Part shown: in pieces, positions 36,890-49,810 of the stretch | Position numbering within the stretch: the stretch's first letter is position 1 | Layout of the letters: every line of letters starts with the position of its first letter | Source: Pardosa pseudoannulata | Taxonomy: Eukaryota > Arthropoda > Arachnida > Araneae > Lycosidae | Reading direction: 5' to 3' | DNA: 64,000 nucleotides | Assembly (NCBI GenBank): GCA_032207245.1 | Contig: CM063501.1 | Span: forward strand, 82,711,168 to 82,775,167 | The notes under the pieces: generated by a model | Database searches by the model: none | Seen by the model: only the letters and a program-made list of their open reading frames with translations | Told to the model about the DNA's origin: nothing | Program-made: the position numbers and the translations under genes

Positions 36890-37745
36890 CTTAAATTGAT
36901 TGCGATTTTAATTTTTTTAATTCATAGATTATCTTTAAAGAATAATTTACAAATTAAAGTAATTTAGAATATATATTTGAATGGATAAAAATATGTAGAG
37001 AGATATCTGAAAGATTACTAGACAATTTTAAATTAATTATTGAAAAGATAAATGATTATATTAAATAAACGCAGAATTGAATATCTAATATTTAATGAAT
37101 ATATTACAGTTTTTTTTGTTTTAAATATAGAAAAATATATTAAATGGTTGATAAATTTAGAGATATTTTTAATGCTTCTCATAACAAATGTAATCATTAT
37201 TATTTTCATAAATAATTAAAATCATTGGAAAGCAATTAAATATCTTGAAAAATATGTGAGGATACGTTTAGATAAAATTCATGATAAAAATCAATGATTA
37301 TTTTAGTAAGGATGAAAAAATTTACGGAAATTTTTTTATATTGTCCTTAAATAATCGTTTTAATTTTTTTAATTCTAGATTATCTTTTAAAAAATTACTA
37401 ATTAAAATTAATTTAGAAAATATTAAATGAAAAATTTTTTTTTTAATTATATATTATTGATAAAATTATATTAAGTAACATTAAAATCTATGTTATAATT
37501 TATAATTATTTTTAATTTTACAGATAAATTTTTTAAATAAAAGAAAATATTTTTATTATCTTTAAAAAAAGAAAAAATTTATTATTTTTAAATGATTAAA
37601 AAATTTTTTATAAATGATTCAAATTATTTATGATTTTTATATAAATCTTATATTACAATCTAAAAATATTTTTATGCTGTAAAGTGATATGAAAGTAAGA
37701 ACAATATTAAAAATACTTAAAATTTAATTCAAAATTATTTTAAAT
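36890..37745. repeat. Satellite stretch with many small deletions
   Basis: Between about 36,890 and 37,745 the monomer is recognisable but lacks many single bases or pairs of bases. For example, the normal CTTCCTCATAACAACG region reads CTTCTCATAACAAATG, and AAACGCATTGCACA is reduced to AAACGCAGA. Substitutions are few. The unit also contains a decayed copy of the ~370-bp extra block seen at the right edge. See findings for the assembly-artefact interpretation. Confidence 0.7.
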
Positions 37746-40700
37746 TTAAAATTAATATATTTGAATGGATAAAAATATGTAGAGACATATCTGAAATATT
37801 CCGCAAGACAATTCTTATATATAATTAATGAAAAGATAAATGATTATATTAAAATAAATCGCATTGCCCAAAAATGAATATCTAATGAATATTTAATGAA
37901 TATATTAAGTTATTTTTTGTTTAAAATATAGAATAAATATAATTAAATGTTTGATAAATTTAGAGATATTTTTAATGCTTCCTCATAAGAGCGAAATGTA
38001 ATCATTTTTATTTTTCATAAATAAATAAAATCATTGGAAAGCAAATAAATATCTGGAAAAATGTGTTGCGGATACGCGCAGCATAAAACTTCATGGTAAA
38101 AATCAATGATTATTTTAGTAAGGAATAAAAACATTTACGGAAAGTTTATATATTGTGATTAAATTCCTTGCATTTTTAATTTTTTTAATTCTTAGAATTA
38201 TCTTTTTAAAAAATACTTTACAAATTAAATTAATTTAGAAATAATATATTTGAATGGATAAAAATATGTAGAGAGATATCTGAAAGATTCCTCGAGACAA
38301 TCCTTAAATATAATTATTGAAAAGATAAATAATTATATTAAAATAAAACGCATTACACAAAAATGAATATCTAATGAATATTTAATGAATATATTTACAG
38401 TTATTTTTTGTTTAAAATATAGAATAAATATCATAAAATGGTTGATAAATTTAGAGATATTTTTAATGCTTCCTAATAACAGCGAATTGTAATCATTTTT
38501 ATTTTTCATAAATAAATAAAATCATTGGAAAACATTTAAATATATTGAAAAATGTGTTGTGGATACGCGTAGCATAAAACTTCATGGTAAAAATCAATGA
38601 TTATTTTAGTAAGGAATGAAAAAATTTACGGAAAGTTTTTATATTGTCCTTAAATTCCTTGCATTTTTAATTTTTTTAATTCTTAGAATTATCTTTTTAA
38701 AGAATAATTTACAAATTAAAGTAATTTAGAATTAATATATTTGAATGGATAAAAATATGTAGAGAGATATCTGAAAGATTACTCGAGAAAATTATTAAAT
38801 ATAATTATTGAAAAGATAAATGATTATATTAAAATAAAACGCATTGCCCGAATTGAATATCTGATGAATATTTTATGAATATATTTACAGTTATTTTTTG
38901 TTTAAAATATAGATAAAATATAGTTAAATGTTCGATAAATTTAGAGATAATATTTAATGCTTCCTCATATCAACGAATGTAAACATTTTTTATTTTTCAT
39001 AAATAAATAAAATCATTGATAAGCAATTAAATATCTTGAAAAATGTGTTGTGGATACGCGTAGCATAAAACTTCATGGTAAAAATCAATGATTATTTTAG
39101 TAAGGAATGAAAACATTTACGGAAAGTTTTACTCGTGTCCTTAAATTTCTTGTAATTTTAATTTTTTTAATTCTTAAAATTATCTTTTTAAAGAATAATT
39201 TACAAATTAAATTAATTTAGAATTAATATATTTGATGGTATAAAAATATATAGAGAGATATCTGAAAGATTCCGCGAACAAATTCTTAAATATAATTATA
39301 GAAAAGAAAAATGATTATAATAAAATAAAACGCAATGCACAAAATTGAATATCTAATGAATGTTTAATGAATATATTTATAGTTATTTTTTGTTTAAAAT
39401 ATAGAATATAGTTAAATGGTTGATAAATTTTGAGATATTTTTTAATGCTTCCTCATAACAACGCAATGTAATCATTTTTATTTTTTATAAATAAATAAAA
39501 TCATTTTAAAGCAATTAAATATCTGGAAAAATGTGTTGAGGATACGTTTAGAATAAAAATTCATGGTAAAAATCAATGATTATTTTAGTAAGGCATAAAA
39601 ACATTTATGGAAAATTTTTTATATTTTCCTTAAATTCCTTGCATTTTTAATTTTTTAATTCTTAGAATTATCTTTATAAAGAATACTTTACAAATTAAAT
39701 TAATTTAGAATTAATATATTTGAATGGATAAAAATATGTAGAGATATATTTGAAAGATTACTCAGGACAATTCTTAAATATAATTATTGAAAAGATAAAT
39801 GATTATATTAAATTAAAACGCATTGCACACAAATGAATATCTAATGAATATTTAATGAACATAATTACAGTACTTGTTTGTTTAAAATATAGAATAAATA
39901 TCATTAAATGTTTGATAAATGTATAAGATATTTAATGCTTCCTCATATAAACGCAATGAAATCATTTTTATTTTTCATATATAAATAAAATCATTTTAAA
40001 GCAATTAAATATCTGGAAAAATGTGTTGAGGATACGTTTAGAATAAAAATTCATGGTAAAAATCAATGATTATTTTAGTAAGGAATGAAAAAATTTACGG
40101 AAAGTTATTATATTGTCCTTAAATTAATTGCGATTTTAATTTTTTTAATTCATAGAATTATCTTTTTAAAGAATAATTTACAAATTAAATTAATTTAGAA
40201 TTATTATATTTGAATGGATAAAAATATGTAGAGAGATATTTGAAAGATTACTCGAGACAATTCTTAAATATTATTATTGAAAAGATAAATGATTATATTA
40301 AAATAAAACGCATTTTTCAAGAATGAATATCTAATGAGTATTTAATGAATAAATTTACAGATATTTTTTGCTTAAATATAGATTAAATTTAAATAAATGA
40401 ATGATAAATTTAAAGATTTTTTTAATGCTTCCTCATAACAACGCAATGTAATTATTTTTATTTTTCTTAATAAATAAAATCATTGGAAAGCATTTCAAAA
40501 TCTTAATAAATATTTTGAGGATACGTTTAGAATAAAAATTCATGGTAAAAATCAATGATTATTTTAGTAAGGAATGAAAGCATTTACGGAAAGATTTTCT
40601 CGTGTCCTTAAATTTCTTGAAATTTTAATTTTTTTTAATTCTTAGAATTATCTTTTTAAAGAATACTTTACAAATTAAATTAATTTAGAATTAATATATT

Positions 40701-42580
40701 TGAATGGATAAAAATATGTAGAGAGATATTTGAAAGATTCCTCGAGCCAATTCTTAAATATAATTATTGAAAAGATAAATGATTATAATAAAATAAAACG
40801 CAAAAGCACAAAATTGAATATCTAATGAATATTTAATGAATATATTTACAGTTATTTTTTTTGTTTAAAATATAGATAAAATATAGTTAAATGGTTCATA
40901 AATTTAGAGATATTTTTTAATGCTTCCTCATATCAACGAAATGTAATCATTATTATTTTTCATAAATAAATAAAATCATTGGAAAGCAATTAAATATCTT
41001 AAAAAATGTGTTGAGGTCACGTTTAGAGTATAAATTCATGGTAAAAAATCAATGATTATTTTAGTAAGTACTGAAAAAATTTACGGAAAGGTTTTCTTTT
41101 GTCCTTAAATTTCTTGAAATTTTAATTTTTTTAATTCTTAAAATTATCTTTTTAAAAAATACTTTACAAATTAAATTAATTTAGAATTAATATATTTGAA
41201 TGGATAAAAATATGTAGAGAGATATCTGAAAGATTCTTTGAGCAAATTCTTAATTATAATTATTTAAATGATAAATGATTATAATAAAATAAAATGCATT
41301 GCACAAAAATGAATATCTAATGCATATGTAATGATTATATTTACATTTATTTTTTGTTTAATATATAGAATATAGTTAAATGGTTGATAAATTTAGAGAT
41401 ATTTTTTAATGCTTCCTCATAACAGCGAATTGTAATCATTTTTATTTTTCATAAGTAAATAAAATCATTGGAAAACATTTAAATATCTTGCAAAGTGTGT
41501 TGAGGATACGTTTAGCATAGATATTCATGAAAAAATCTATGATTATTTGAGTAAGGAATGAAAACATTTACGGTAATTTTTTCTCGTGTTCTTAAATTTC
41601 TTGTAATTTTAATTTTTGAAATTCTTAAAATTATCTTATTAAAGAATACTTTACAAATTAAATTAATTTAGAATTGATATATTTGAATGGATAAAAATAT
41701 GTAGAGAGATATCTGAAAGATTACTCGAGACAATTATTAAATATAATTATTGAAAAGATAAATGATTATATTAAAATAAAACGCATTGCCCGAATTGAAT
41801 ATCTGATGAATATTTAATGAATATAATTACAGGGTTGTTTTGTTTAAAATATAGATAAAATATAATTAAATGGTTCATAAATTTAGAGATATTTTTTAAT
41901 GCTTCCTCATATCAACGAAATGTAATCATTATTATTTTTCATAAATAAATAAAATCATTGGAAAGCAATTAAATATCTTGAAAAATGTGTTGATTATACG
42001 TTTAGAGTAAAAATTCATGGTAAAAAATCAATGATTATTTTAGTAAGTACTGAAAAAATTTACGGAAAGGTTTTCTTTTGTCCTTAAATTCATTGCGTTT
42101 TTAATTTTTTTAATTCTTAGAATTATAATTTTAAAAAATGCTTTAAAAATTAAATTAATTTAGAAATAATATATTTGAATGGATAAATATATGTAGAGAG
42201 ATATCTGGAAGATTACTCAGGACAATTCTTAAATATTATTATTGAAAAGATAAATGATTATATTAAAAAAAAAACGCATTGCACAAAAATGAATATCACA
42301 TGAATATTTAATGAATATATTTAATGTTATTTTTTGTTCAAATTATAGAATAGATATCATTAAATGTTCGATAAATTTAGAGATATTATTTAATGCTTCC
42401 TCATATCAACGCAGAGTAATCATTTTTATTTTTCATAAATAAATAAAATCATTGGTAAGCAATTAAATATCTTGAAATATGTGTTGAGGATACGTTTAGC
42501 ATAAAAATTCATGGTAAAAATCAATGATTATTTTAGTAAGGAATGAAAGCATTTACGGAAAGATTTTCTCGTATCCTTAA

Positions 42581-43210
42581 CCCTCTATGCGGTTCGCACG
42601 TACAATTTCGCCAAACCGATCTACGAAGAGCTTGTCACGTACAATTTCAACCTCCAAAAACGCTTCGAAATTGAATGTAGTGTGCATTTCTGATAGTAGT
42701 TTCCCACATGGAGTTTTGCGAAGTAGGGTCAGGTTGATTGTTTAGGAACTCCACCCCTCTTTGACTAATATATATTGAGGATACACCTCTACCCCTGATG
42801 CACAAAGACGCTGATAGCTTTTCATGACTTTGTAAATCTCTATTTCGAAGTATTTCGTGTGCGGTAACAGATGTATCTCTAATGCACTACTGAAATATCT
42901 TGCATGACTTTCGTAAAAAATATTAACAAGTCTCTCAAAGAATATTTTTATTTGTACTTTTAGAATCCATTATTTCTTATGGGAGGATATCCGAGACTTG
43001 ACGAGCTTTATATGTATTAAAAATTTAAATCTATAATATCTATCTATATATCTATTTATAACCGGAAGTAAAGGAACAATAACGAGGATGGGTTTCCGGT
43101 ATTCCATTCTAGTCGACTAAGAATCATAAAACGCTTTGGCCGCTGACACAGTAAACCTTTAGCGTATTTTTGGAGACTTTTTTTTTCCTTGATGTGTTCC
43201 ACTCGGAGGG
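42581..43210. mobile_element. TTAA-flanked MITE (family P1) in a satellite monomer, copy B
   Basis: A 630-bp element, nearly identical to copy A at 26,488, with intact TTAA on both sides (42,577-42,580 and 43,211-43,214). It sits at the same monomer position, between TATCC and ATTTCTTGAAATT. No coding capacity. Confidence 0.92.
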
Positions 43211-44577
43211 TTAAATTTCTTGAAATTTTAATTTTTTTAATTCATAAAATTATCTTTTTAAAGAATAATTTACAAATTAAATTAATTTAGAATTAATATA
43301 TTTAAAAATTAAAAATATAGAGATATTTCAAAGATTCCTCGAGCCAATTCTTAAATATAATTATTGAAAAGAAAACTGATTATAATAAAATAAAATGCAT
43401 TGCACAAAAATGAATATCTAATGCATATTTAATGAATATATTTACATTTATTTTTTGTTTAAAATATAGAATATAGTTAAATGGTTGATAAATTTAGAGA
43501 TATTTTTTAATGCTTCCTCATAACAACGCAATGAAATCATTTTTATTTTTCATAAATAATTAAAATCATTGGAAACAATTAAATATCTTTAAAAATGTGT
43601 TGAGTATACGTTTAGCACAAAAATTCATGGTAAAAATCAATGATTATTTTAGTAAGGCATAAAAACATTTAGGGAAATTTTTTTATATTTTCCTTAAATT
43701 AGTTGCATTTTTAATTTTTTTAATTCTTAGAATTATCTTTATAAAGAATACTTTACAAATTAAATTAATTTAGAATTAATATATTTGAATGGATAAAAAT
43801 ATGTAGAGATATATTTGAAAGATTACTCAGGACAATTCTTAAATATAATTATTGAAAAGATAAATGATTATATTAAATTAAAACGCATTGCACACAAATG
43901 AATATCTAATGAATATTTAATGAACATATTTACAGTTAATTTTTGTTTAAAATATAGAATAAATATCATTAAATGTTTGATAAATTTAGAGATATTTAAT
44001 GCTTCCTCATAACAACGCAATGCAATCATTTTTATTTTTCATAAATAAATCAAATCATTGGAAAGCAGTTAAATATCTTGAAAAATGTGTTGAGGATACG
44101 TTTAGCGTAAAAATTCATGGTAAGAATCGATGATTATTTTAGTAAGGTATAAAAAATGTACTGAAAGATATTATATTGTCCTTAAATTAATTGCGTTATT
44201 AATTTTTTTAATTCATAGAATTATCTTTTTAAAGAATAATTTACAAATTATATAAATTTAGAATTATTATATTTGAATGGATAAAGATATGTAGAGAGAT
44301 ATTTGAAATATTACTCGAGACAATTCTTAAATATAATTATTGAAAAGATAAATGATTATAATAAAATAAAACGCAATGCACAAATTAATATCTGATGAAT
44401 ATTTAATGAATATATTAACAGTTATTTTTGGTTTAAAATATAGATAAAATATAGTTAAATGGTTGATAAATTTAGAGTTATTTTTTAATGCTTCCTCATA
44501 TCAACGAAATGTAATCATTATTATTTTTCATAAATAATTAAAATCATTGGAAAGCAATTAAATATCTTAAAAAACGT

Positions 44578-47500
44578 GTTGAGGATACGTTTAGAGTAAA
44601 AATTCATGGTAAAAATCAATGATTATTTTTGTAAGGACTGAAAAAATTTACGGAAAGTTTTTATTTTGTCCTTAAATTGATTGCGTTTTTAATTTTTTTA
44701 ATTCATAGATTTATCTTTTTAAAGAATACATTACTAATTAAATTAATTTAGAAATTAAATGAAAATTTTCATTTTAATATATTATGGATATTATTGATAA
44801 CAATTATATTAAGTAACATTAAATTATATATTAGGCAATTTTATCTCATTATTTTTATATTTTACAGATGACTTTTCTAAAAGAAAATATTGCATTATTA
44901 TGGATTAGAAAGGAAAATTAACAATATTAATTCTCATAAATGATTAATTATTTTTGAATAAATGGTTGAAATTATTTATGATTTTTTCATATCCAAACCT
45001 TATATTGCGTACATCTGAAAAAATTTGCTTTTATGCTGTAAAGTGATATGAAAGTATGACACAATAATAAAATTAGGTTAACTTTGAAAATTTAACAACA
45101 AATATTTTTAAATTTAAAATTAATATATTTGAATGGATAAAAATTTGTAGAGAGATATCTGAAAGATTCCTCGAGACAATCCTTATATATAATTAATGAA
45201 AAGATAAATGATTATATTAAAATAAATCGCATTGCCCAAAAATGAATATCTAATGAATATTTAAGGAATATATTTACTGGTATTTTTTGTTTAAATTATA
45301 GCATAGATATCATTAAATGTTCGATAAATTTAGAGATATTATTTAATGCTTCCTCATATCAACGAATGTAAACATTTTTTATTTTTCATAAATAAATAAA
45401 ATCATTGATAAGCAATTAAATATCTTGAAATATAAGTTGAGGATACGTTTAGCATAAAAATTCATGAAAAAAATCGATGATTATTTTAGTAAGGTATAAA
45501 AAATGTACTGAAAGATATTATATTGTCCTTAAATTAATTGCGTTATTAATTTTTTTAATTCATAGAATTATCTTTTTAAAGAATAATTTACAAATTATAT
45601 AAATTTAGAATTATTATATTTGAATGGATAAAGATATGTAGAGAGATATTTGAAATATTACTCGAGACAATTCTTAAATATTATTATTGAAGAGATAAAT
45701 GATTATATTGAAAAAAAACCGCATTGCGCAAAAATGAATATGACATGAATATTTAATGAATATATTTACTGTTATTTTTTGTTTAAATTATAGAATAGAT
45801 ATCATTAAATGCTCGATAAATTTAGAGATATTATTTAATGGTTCCTCATATCAACGCAATGTAATCTTTTTTATTTTTCATAAATAAATAAAATCATTGG
45901 TAAGCAATTAAATATCTTGAAAAATGTGTGGAGGATACGTTGAGCATAAAAATTCATGGTAAAAATCAATGATTATTTTAGTAAGGTATAAAAACTTTTA
46001 AAGAAAATTTTTTATATTTTCCTTATATTCCTTGCATTTTTAAATTTTTTAATTCTTAAAATTATATTTTTAAAGAATACTTTACAAATTAAACTAATTT
46101 AGAATTAATATATTTGAATGGATAAAAATATGTAGAGATATATCTGAAAGATTACTCAAGGTAATTATTAAATACAGTTATTGAAAAGATAAATGATTAT
46201 ATTAAATTATAGCGCATTGCACACAAATGAATATCTATTGAATATTTAATGAACATATTTACAGTTAATTTTTGTTTAAAATATAGAATAAATATCTTTA
46301 AATGGTTGATAAATATAAAGATATTTAATGCTTCCTCATATCAACGGAATGTAATCATTTTTATTTTTCATAAATAAATAAAATCATTGGAAAGCAATTA
46401 AATATCTTGAAAAATGTGTTGAGGATACGTTTAGCGTAAAAATTCATGGTAAAAATCGATGATTATTTTAGTAAGAAATAAAAAATTTACGGAAAATTTT
46501 TATATTTTCCTTAAATTCCTTGCATTTTTAATTTTTTTAATTCTTAGAATTATCTTTTAAAGAATACTTTACAAATTAAATTAATTTAGAAATTAAATGA
46601 AGATTTTCATTTTAATATAATATTGTTATAATTGATAAATGTTATATTAAGTTACATTAAATTATATCTTATGCAAATTTATCTTATTATTTTTATTTTT
46701 ATAGATCAATTTCTAAAAGAAAATATTTCATTTTCATGGATTAGAAAGGAGAAAATAAATTAACAACATTAATTTTTATAAATGATTGAATATTTTTTGA
46801 ATAAATGGTTGAAATTATTTATAATATTTATTATATTTATTTTTGAATTTTTATATCCAAATCTTATTTTGCTTACATCTACAAAATTTTTCACAGAAGC
46901 TATAATACAATTTAAAATTCTCAATATTAAATTTAGGTTTACTTTCAAAATTGAAGAGCAAATATTTTTTAAATATAAAATTAATATATCTGTATTTATA
47001 AAACTGTGTATATATATTTCTGAAAGTTTCTTTGGGACCTTAAGTATAAGTATTGAAATGATATATGATTATATTAAAATAAAACTTATTGCACAAAAAT
47101 GAATAACCTATGAATATTTAGTGAATATATTTACTGATATTTTTGTTTAAAATATAGAATAAATAAAATTAAATGTTTAATAAATTTAGAGATATTTTTA
47201 ATGCTTCCTCATAACAATCCTATTTTATCATTTTTATTTTTCTTGCAGATATGTAATCACTGGAAGCCATTAACTATGTAGAAAGTATGTAATATCTATT
47301 TTTAGCATAGAAATTCATGGTAAAAATAATGATTATTTTCTTAAGAAATAAAATATTTTGTTGTAAATTTTATATTAAATTCCTTTATTTTGAAATTTTT
47401 TAAATATTTTGAAGAGCTGTATCTTTATAAAAAATAATTTATAAATTAAATTTTAGTTAGAAATTAAATGAAGATTTTGATTTTAACACCATATGGATAA

Positions 47501-48382
47501 TATTGAATGAAGTTATATTAAGATACATTAAAATAGTTCTCAGTCATTTTTATCTTATAATTTTTATATTTTATATATCACTTTTCTAAAAGAAAACATT
47601 GCATTATTATGGCTTAAAAATGAAAAAATAAATGAACAACATTAATTCTTTTAAAATAGTGAATTAATTTTTTTTTAATATTAAAATTATTTAAGATTTT
47701 TTCATATCCAAATTATATTTTGCTTATATCTTCAATACTTTGCATTTAATCTGTAATACGATATTAAAGTATTCCACAATAATAAAATTAGGTTTACTTT
47801 GAAAATTAAACAATAAATTTAAATATAAATTTAATATATCTCAATGGATAACAATATGTTTAGATATATCTCAAAACTTCCTCGGGACAATTCTTAAGTA
47901 TAATTATTTAAAAGATATGTGATTATATTAAAATAAAACGGATTGTACAAGAATGAATATCTAATGAATATATAGTGAATAAATTTACTGATAATTTTTT
48001 TGTTTAAAATATAAAATAAATATATTTAAATGGTTAATAAATTTAAAGATATTTTTTAATGCTTCCTCATCACAATGCAATGTAATCATTTTTTATTTTT
48101 ATTTGGAGAGATGTAATCATTGGATAGCAATTAAATATCTTGAAAATATCTTTAGTATAGAATTTTATGGTAAAAGTCAATGATTGTTTTAGTAAGGAAT
48201 GAAATATTTTACGGAAAGTTTTTATCTTATCCTTAAATTCCTTGTATTTTAATTTTTTTAATTCTTTAAAGTTCTTCATTTTTTAAAGAATACTTTATAA
48301 GTTAAATTTAATTAAGAAATTAATTGAAAAATTTGATTTTAATACGATATGGATATAACTTAATGAAGTTTTCTTGAGATAC
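44578..48382. repeat. Long satellite variant (~860 bp) with an extra ~370-bp block
   Basis: The landmark spacing jumps to about 857 bp at 44,578, and to about 873 and 853 bp after 46,417. The added block begins AGAAATTAAATGAAAATTTT-like and includes TTACAGAT, TTCTAAAAGAAAATATT, ATTATGGATTAGAAAGG and a TTAGGTTTACTTTGAAA-like end. It occurs at about 44,756-45,119, 46,593-46,985, 47,465-47,830 and 48,318-48,700. Ordinary 490-bp units sit between. Divergence rises towards the right edge of the array. The 106-codon frame at 46,782-47,102 lies in this block and is not conserved in sister copies. Confidence 0.8.
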
Positions 48383-48949
48383 ATTAAAATAATTCTCAGG
48401 CAATTTTTTCTTATAATTTTTATATTTTAAAGATTATTCTTATAAAATAAAATTTTCATTATTATTATGGATTAAAATTGAGAAAGTAAATTAATAAATT
48501 ATTATAAATGGTTAAAATTATTTAATTATTATTAAAACTATTTGTGATTTTTTCTAATCCCTCTCTTATTTTGCTTACATTTCCATATTTTTGCATTTAA
48601 GCTATATTAAGATATAAATTTGTTCCACAATGATGAAATTAGATTTACTTTGAATATTTAACAACAAACTTGTTTAAATTATAACATGAATATATCTGAA
48701 TGGATAAAAATTTAGCTATTCTACAAGTAATAAAATGTACATTTATTTGTATACAACAAACAGGCAAAGGAATTTTGTCTTACTATATATAAACAGTAAT
48801 GTAGCCCATCAGACAACGTGATCAGTAAAATTTTCAATTTTAAAGAATTGTAAAGTAACCTATGAGGCAGATAAAAAATGGTTTGTTTTTTGGCTGAAAA
48901 TTATCTAGTACACGATCAATAATTTGTTTATCTTCATACTCCTTTGGAG
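48383..48949. repeat. 567-bp duplication, copy 1 (left of the hAT element)
   Basis: Matches 49,811 onward at an offset of 1,428 bp with only scattered differences. It comprises the end of a long satellite unit followed by the 3' part of a Helitron copy (GATCAGTAAAATTTTCAATT region). It ends TACTCCTTTGGAG, exactly where the hAT element begins. Confidence 0.9.
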
Positions 48950-49809
48950 CAGGGTTGGCATGATTTAAATCAGTTGATTTTAATCATGATTTAAATCTTG
49001 ATTTAAATCAGTTGATTTTTTTTAAATCATTGATTTAAATCATTTTTTTCACTTCTTTTAAAACCTATATTCCAGAGACAGGAGAACTGGGAATCAGTCA
49101 GCACAATAATACCAATAAATAAATAAGTGTAAATAGATAGCATGTGCTTTCCAAGAATTTAGGGGTTGTTATCAGAAAATATGTAGCAGGGGTAGTACAA
49201 TGATTGATTATGCCTGGTTGAATTCATTTTATGTAATGGGAGGTAAAGAGAGTATTACATAACTTGAAATCCAGTTTGTCTACCAAATAACAATAGCCGT
49301 AGCTTCATCTGTTGGAATGGAAAGACAGTTTTCTTTTGGTATTGTTTATTCTAGCCTTCGTAACCAATTAGGAGTGGATAAAGCATCTAAGCTAGTGTTT
49401 TTATTGAAACATTTAAATCCATAATTCTGTACTTAAAAAAATATTAAAATAATTGTGATTTGTTTTTTTAAATAAATAGTTTGCATTAAAAGAATATTTA
49501 ATTTGTTCTTTTAATTGACATCTTATTTAGTTTGCACTATCCAATTACAAAATAATAGAATGTATTTAGATTAAAATTTATATATTTAAGTTTAGGTAAT
49601 CAGTGTGCAGAATATACTAGATAGATAAGATGTTACTTCTTATAACAAACTATTCTATGTATATTGCAAAAAACATAAAAACAACAATTAAAATTAGTAT
49701 TCAGAAAAAAAAATCAAAAAATCCGATTTAAATAAAAAAAATCTGATTTAAATCAAATAAATCTGATTTTTTTAATTTTTTTTTAAATCATGCTTTTTTT
49801 CCATCCCTG
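48950..49809 (+). mobile_element. hAT-superfamily element remnant, 860 bp
   Basis: Begins CAGGGTTGG and ends CCATCCCTG, a 9-bp inverted repeat with one mismatch, typical of hAT ends. Subterminal regions are rich in TGATTTAAATCA-type motifs, repeated and inverted at both ends. It contains the last part of a hAT transposase (49,263-49,424). The expected 8-bp target duplication is missing. Instead, a 567-bp direct duplication abuts both ends. Confidence 0.85.
49263..49424 (+). pseudogene. hAT transposase C-terminal dimerisation domain fragment
   Basis: About 53 residues ending at TAA 49,422-49,424. The reading is TIAVASSVGMERQFSFGIVY, then SSLRNQLGVDKASKLVFLLK, then HLNP. The ASS..ERQFS..G...S.LRN.L......LVFL pattern is the conserved C-terminal dimerisation region of hAT transposases. 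The BED zinc finger and the catalytic DDE core are absent, so only the tail remains in an internally deleted element. Family transposases usually have 500-700 residues. Confidence 0.85.
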
Positions 49810-49810
49810 A

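Larger units (their letters stand above)
26391..46600. repeat. ~490-bp AT-rich satellite array, about 38 monomers
   Basis: The landmark GTTGAGGATACGTTTAGC recurs at 26,391; 27,512; 28,002; 28,493; 28,984; 29,472 and onward to about 46,417, with steps of 486-493 bp except where an insertion or extra block intervenes. Other conserved blocks in order are CATGGTAAAAATCAATGATT, CTTTACAAATTAAATTAATT, AAAACGCATTGCACA, TTAATGCTTCCTCATA and TTTTCATAAATAAATAAAAT. No coding frame is conserved. Long AT-rich monomers in higher-order arrays are typical of (peri)centromeric or other heterochromatic DNA, but location cannot be inferred from the window. Confidence 0.95.

Noticed and set aside
46782..47102. 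106-codon hydrophobic frame
   Set aside because: It lies in the extra block of the long satellite unit. Sister copies carry stops, and the composition is simply AT-rich.
24330..48382. Regular repeats considered as a CRISPR array
   Set aside because: Periods of 472-490 bp with continuous homology and no short repeat/unique spacer alternation, in a eukaryotic sequence. These are satellite repeats.
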